Source of the DNA: an uncultured Methylocystaceae bacterium
Lineage (GTDB): Bacteria > Pseudomonadota > Alphaproteobacteria > Rhizobiales > Beijerinckiaceae
DNA: 64,000 bases
Assembly (NCBI GenBank): GCA_937870755.1
Contig: CALMZV010000130.1
Coordinates: forward strand, 37,886 to 101,885
Direction: 5' to 3'
Numbering within the stretch: position 1 is the first letter of the stretch; each line of letters begins with the position of its first letter. Both the position numbers and the translations under genes were made by a program. The notes beneath the pieces are model-generated. The model had not been told where the DNA came from and did not search any database. It saw nothing but the letters and a program-made list of their open reading frames with translations. This document shows, one piece after another, positions 61,484 to 64,000 of the stretch.

Positions 61484-63046
61484 TCAGAACGCGCGGATCA
61501 TGCGGATCTTGCCGTAGTAGCCGTCCGTCACCGAGCGGAAGGCCGGACGGCCGCTGGCGATGAGCGCGACATCGCTGGCCAGACCGAACGGACGGCTGGT
61601 CGCGGCGCGCACCCAGGTGAACTCGCCGCCGATGTCAAAGCCCTTGACCGGCGTCCACACGAGGTTCGTGCCCAGGCGCGTCTCCTGATAGTTCGACATG
61701 CCGGCGCCGACGAGGCCCGTCCAGCCGACCGGCGCCAGCGCCGCGTTGGAATAGGCGACGCGGTAGTAGCTGCCGAACAGCGCGGAGGAGAGCGTCGGCG
61801 TCCAGTAGTGTTTGAACGCCGCGGTGATCGCCCAGGATGTCGTGAGGTCGCAGCGGCCAGAGAAGGTGGTGACGCAATCGAAATCCGTTCCGCCGTTCCA
61901 GCCGTACGAATTGCCGATGCGGCCCGTGCCGCGGCCATAGTTCTGCGTGAGGTTGGGGCTGGCCGTGAACGACATGTTGGAGCCGTTCGTGTAGCCGACC
62001 GCGCCCTTCGCGTAGATCGCCTGAAGCCAGAGCTGATCGCCCTTCGACAGCATGTCGAGATTGAAGCGCAGGCCGGCAGAGACGGCGAAGCCCAGCGTGG
62101 AGGTGGTCGAGACCGGCGTGGCGGGGTTGAGCGCGGCGGAATAGAGCGCGGCGCGCACCGGGTGCAGGGCGGCGGCGAGTTGCGCCGCGCCCCACGGCTG
62201 GTCGACGCGGAGGCTGGCGACGATGTCGGGCAGACGACCCGCCATCGCGGTCGCACCGACCGCGGCGGCGGCGAACGGACCGCCCAGACCCGTGTTGAAC
62301 ACCGTGTTGCCGACCTCGCCGCGATGCGATTGCGTGTCCTCGATCGACAGCGTGGCCGCGAAGCCGCCGCCGAGCTTCGCGGTATAGGCCAGCGCCCAGA
62401 CGTTCTGGTTGGAGCCGCGCAGGTTCTCGTAGTTGAAATTGTCGGTGTAGAAGTCGAAGAACGACTGCACGCGACCCATCGTGAAGCCGGCGAACTGGAT
62501 GAACGCCTTGTCGAGGAACGTGATCTCCTTGCCGGTGGTGGCGGCGACGCCGTTCCAGCCGCCGACCGCGAAGGCCGGCTGCAGGCTGGCGTAGGAGCCC
62601 GTGGTCGAATTGAGGCCCGTGCCGAAAGCGGACGTCAGGCGAATGAAGGTGCGCAGCGTGCCCCAGCCCGTTTGCGTGCGCGCGTCGAGCTCGATGCGGC
62701 CAACCGCGTCATAGCCCACCGAATCGCGCGTGAAGCCGTTGGCGGTGCGGAAGCCGCCGAAGCCGGGCAGAACGCCGCCGGCCGGAAAGGCCGCGCCGCC
62801 GATCTGCGCGGAGATCGAATACATATTGTTGGCGCCTTGAATGCGCATCTGCGCCAGCACCTGGCCGCCGACGCGCAGACAGGTGTCCGTGCCGGGAATG
62901 TAGAAGAAGCCCGCGCCGTAGGCGTCGCAAATCTTCACGTATTGCACCGGCGCGGCCTTGCGCGTCGGCAGGTCGGCCGCGGCGGCGGCGCCCACGCAGG
63001 CGATGCCGGCGGGCACGCCGAGCAAAAAGGATTTGAGCAGTTTCAT
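61484..63046 (-). CDS. Porin (PF02530, Omp2/Omp31-like rhizobial porin)
   Basis: A 520-residue outer-membrane beta-barrel. A signal peptide ends near AAAADLP. The mature start DLPTRKAAPVQYVKICD and YIPGTDTCLRVGGQV, with two cysteines, are hallmarks of Hyphomicrobiales porins. GFTMGRVQSFFDF is an internal strand marker. The protein ends IRMIRAF, with the C-terminal Phe recognised by the BAM machinery. The ATG at 63046 is the only one followed by a signal peptide. A second, closely related porin gene lies upstream on the same strand and has nearly the same C-terminus. Confidence 0.93.
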   Translation of the reverse strand: MKLLKSFLLGVPAGIACVGAAAAADLPTRKAAPVQYVKICDAYGAGFFYIPGTDTCLRVGGQVLAQMRIQGANNMYSISAQIGGAAFPAGGVLPGFGGFRTANGFTRDSVGYDAVGRIELDARTQTGWGTLRTFIRLTSAFGTGLNSTTGSYASLQPAFAVGGWNGVAATTGKEITFLDKAFIQFAGFTMGRVQSFFDFYTDNFNYENLRGSNQNVWALAYTAKLGGGFAATLSIEDTQSHRGEVGNTVFNTGLGGPFAAAAVGATAMAGRLPDIVASLRVDQPWGAAQLAAALHPVRAALYSAALNPATPVSTTSTLGFAVSAGLRFNLDMLSKGDQLWLQAIYAKGAVGYTNGSNMSFTASPNLTQNYGRGTGRIGNSYGWNGGTDFDCVTTFSGRCDLTTSWAITAAFKHYWTPTLSSALFGSYYRVAYSNAALAPVGWTGLVGAGMSNYQETRLGTNLVWTPVKGFDIGGEFTWVRAATSRPFGLASDVALIASGRPAFRSVTDGYYGKIRMIRAF

Positions 63047-63245
63047 TATTGTCTCCGGTCCGCGGCGCCGACGCATTGGGCGGGCGCGCCGGGGAACGGG
63101 TAGGGGCGGCATATGACAGAGCGGCGACAACGGGCGGCCGCGGCTGGTTCGCGGCTGAACTAAAGGAACGTGTTGCGCGGGCGCAACAATGGAGCCGGCC
63201 GAAGGCTGCGCGCGCGTCGGCCGGAAGGCGCCCTTCGCCCCAGCC

Positions 63246-63268
63246 CTCTCCGCGTGAACGGGAGAGCG
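63246..63268. repeat. Short dispersed hairpin, related to that at 45 kb
   Basis: CTCTCC, a GCGTGAAC loop and GGGAGAG form a hairpin in the gap between the two porin genes. The arrangement CCAGCC-CTCTCC-loop-GGGAGAG resembles the element between topA and rnr, which supports a dispersed repeat family. Confidence 0.55.
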
Positions 63269-63301
63269 GCGGCGAGGCGCGTGTTGTTTCGGAGACGGTG
63301 C

Positions 63302-63338
63302 AAAGAAAAACCCCGGCGCTTTCGCGCCGGGGTCTGTT
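63302..63338 (-). terminator. Terminator of the second porin gene
   Basis: A 9-bp stem, CCCCGGCGC with GCGCCGGGG and a TTTC loop. Read on the minus strand it is followed by five T residues, suited to end the porin gene that stops at 63359. Confidence 0.9.
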
Positions 63339-63358
63339 TCCTACGATCTGCGGTTCTA

Positions 63359-64000
63359 TCAGAACGCGCGGATCATGCGGATCTTGCCGTAGAAGCTGTC
63401 GTTGACAGACTTGAAGGCCGGGAAGCCGGCGGCGACTAGAGCCAGGTCGTTCGCCAGGCCGAACGGACGGCTGGTGACGCCGCGCATCCACATGAACTCG
63501 CCGCCGATGTCGAAGCCGCGAACCGGCGTCCACACGAGGTTCGTGCCGAGACGGAATTCGCGATAGTTCGACACGCCGCCCGAGAGACCCGCGAAGCCGA
63601 TCGGCGTCGTCGAGGCGTTCGAGTACCGCACGTCAAAGTAGCTGCCGAACAGCGCGGAGCTGACGGTCGGCGCCCAGTAGTGCTTGAAGGCGGCGGTGAT
63701 CGCCCAGGACGTCGACAGGTCGCAGCGACCCGAATACGTGTACACGCAGTCGAAGTCGGAGCCGAGGTTCCAGCCATACATATTCGAGATGCGGTAGAGG
63801 CCCATGCCGTAGTTCTGGGTGAGGTTCGGCGAACCGGTGAACGCCATGTTCGTGCCGGTGGTGTAGCCGACCGCGCCCTTGGCGTAGATCGCCTGCAACC
63901 ACAGCTGATCGCCGGGGGAGATCGAGTCCAGCTTGAACTGGAGACCGCCCGAGATGGCGAAGCCGAGCTGGTTGGAGACCGAAGCCGGGGTGCCCGGGTT
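63359..64000 (-). CDS. Porin, C-terminal part (5' end outside window)
   Basis: At least 213 residues of a second PF02530-type porin. The frame is open to the window edge and lacks its start. It shares long stretches with the complete porin next to it: QAIYAKGAVGYT, SDFDCVYTYSGRCDLSTSWA, RLGTNLVWTPVRGFDIGGEF and the end YGKIRMIRAF. The two genes are therefore a tandem duplicate. The two cysteines in DFDC...GRCD, present in both copies, could form a disulfide in an outer loop. The gene has its own terminator. Confidence 0.93.
   Translation of the reverse strand, partial: NPGTPASVSNQLGFAISGGLQFKLDSISPGDQLWLQAIYAKGAVGYTTGTNMAFTGSPNLTQNYGMGLYRISNMYGWNLGSDFDCVYTYSGRCDLSTSWAITAAFKHYWAPTVSSALFGSYFDVRYSNASTTPIGFAGLSGGVSNYREFRLGTNLVWTPVRGFDIGGEFMWMRGVTSRPFGLANDLALVAAGFPAFKSVNDSFYGKIRMIRAF

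Overview
The window is about 64 kb of dense, high-GC chromosomal DNA from an alphaproteobacterium, most likely of the order Hyphomicrobiales (Rhizobiales). Lineage markers are a divK-pleD operon, clpS-clpA, a Phasin_2-type phasin, EipB (DUF1849), DUF1489, DUF3572, DUF482 and DUF4105 proteins, a DNA polymerase IV with an N-terminal zinc ribbon, an inactive-looking dihydroorotase beside pyrB, PF02530-type porins and a lysine/alanine-rich H1-like protein. The family cannot be fixed from the sequence alone. No phage, insertion sequence, transposase or CRISPR array was seen. The window is core chromosome with a few local oddities.

Layout. 1-5.7 kb: the end of panC, acylphosphatase, lipB, tRNA-Leu(GAG), a secreted lectin-like protein, an SDR, an acyltransferase, a PaaG-like crotonase and a polysaccharide deacetylase. 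5.8-15.1 kb: mgtE, a GH25 lipoprotein, ivd, a GGDEF-EAL membrane protein, an aldo/keto reductase, a YdcF-like protein, DUF3253, a rhodanese and a GST. 15.1-20.8 kb: mccB and mccA (with ivd, leucine catabolism), then DUF1489, a VWA-like protein and a membrane-anchored J-domain protein. 20.9-29.8 kb: a D,D-carboxypeptidase with a SPOR domain, phasin, clpS-clpA, a HerA-like ATPase and an AzlC/AzlD exporter. 29.7-36.7 kb: DUF4105, HIT, a GCG_CRPN-type secreted protein, a DUF482 acyltransferase, a glycerophosphodiesterase, RidA, EipB, DinB and DUF3572. 36.8-48 kb: divK-pleD, a possible noncoding RNA, rpmG, a crotonase, an MFS transporter, NUDIX, DUF983, rnr and topA. 48-54.8 kb: pyrB, a pseudo-pyrC, plsY, dprA, ruvX and a CPBP protease. 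54.9-59.6 kb: gatC-gatA, a CHAD protein carrying an internal repeat, and gatB. 59.6-64 kb: a CGCG-rich gene-free stretch, the H1-like gene, a tRNA-Ser(GCU) whose 3' end lies in a tandem duplication, and two neighbouring porin genes (the second incomplete).

Functional links. ivd, mccB and mccA cover two of the leucine degradation steps. clpS and clpA form the N-degron adaptor and unfoldase. divK and pleD form a cell-cycle/c-di-GMP signalling pair, and a second c-di-GMP enzyme lies at 9.5 kb. pyrB with the metal-site-less pyrC-like gene probably makes an ATCase/pseudo-DHOase complex. gatC and gatA are translationally coupled, with gatB nearby. Many neighbours overlap by 4 bp (ATGA or TTGA), which marks tight operons.

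The most interesting items are the pseudo-dihydroorotase, the 103-bp direct repeat that captures the 3' end of tRNA-Ser, the four-copy 36-bp in-frame repeat inside the CHAD gene, the pleD-rpmG intergenic region with a 12-bp inverted repeat and tandem terminators, the palindromic phasin promoter, and the DUF1489/VWA-like/J-domain cluster. No clearly new multi-gene system could be demonstrated.
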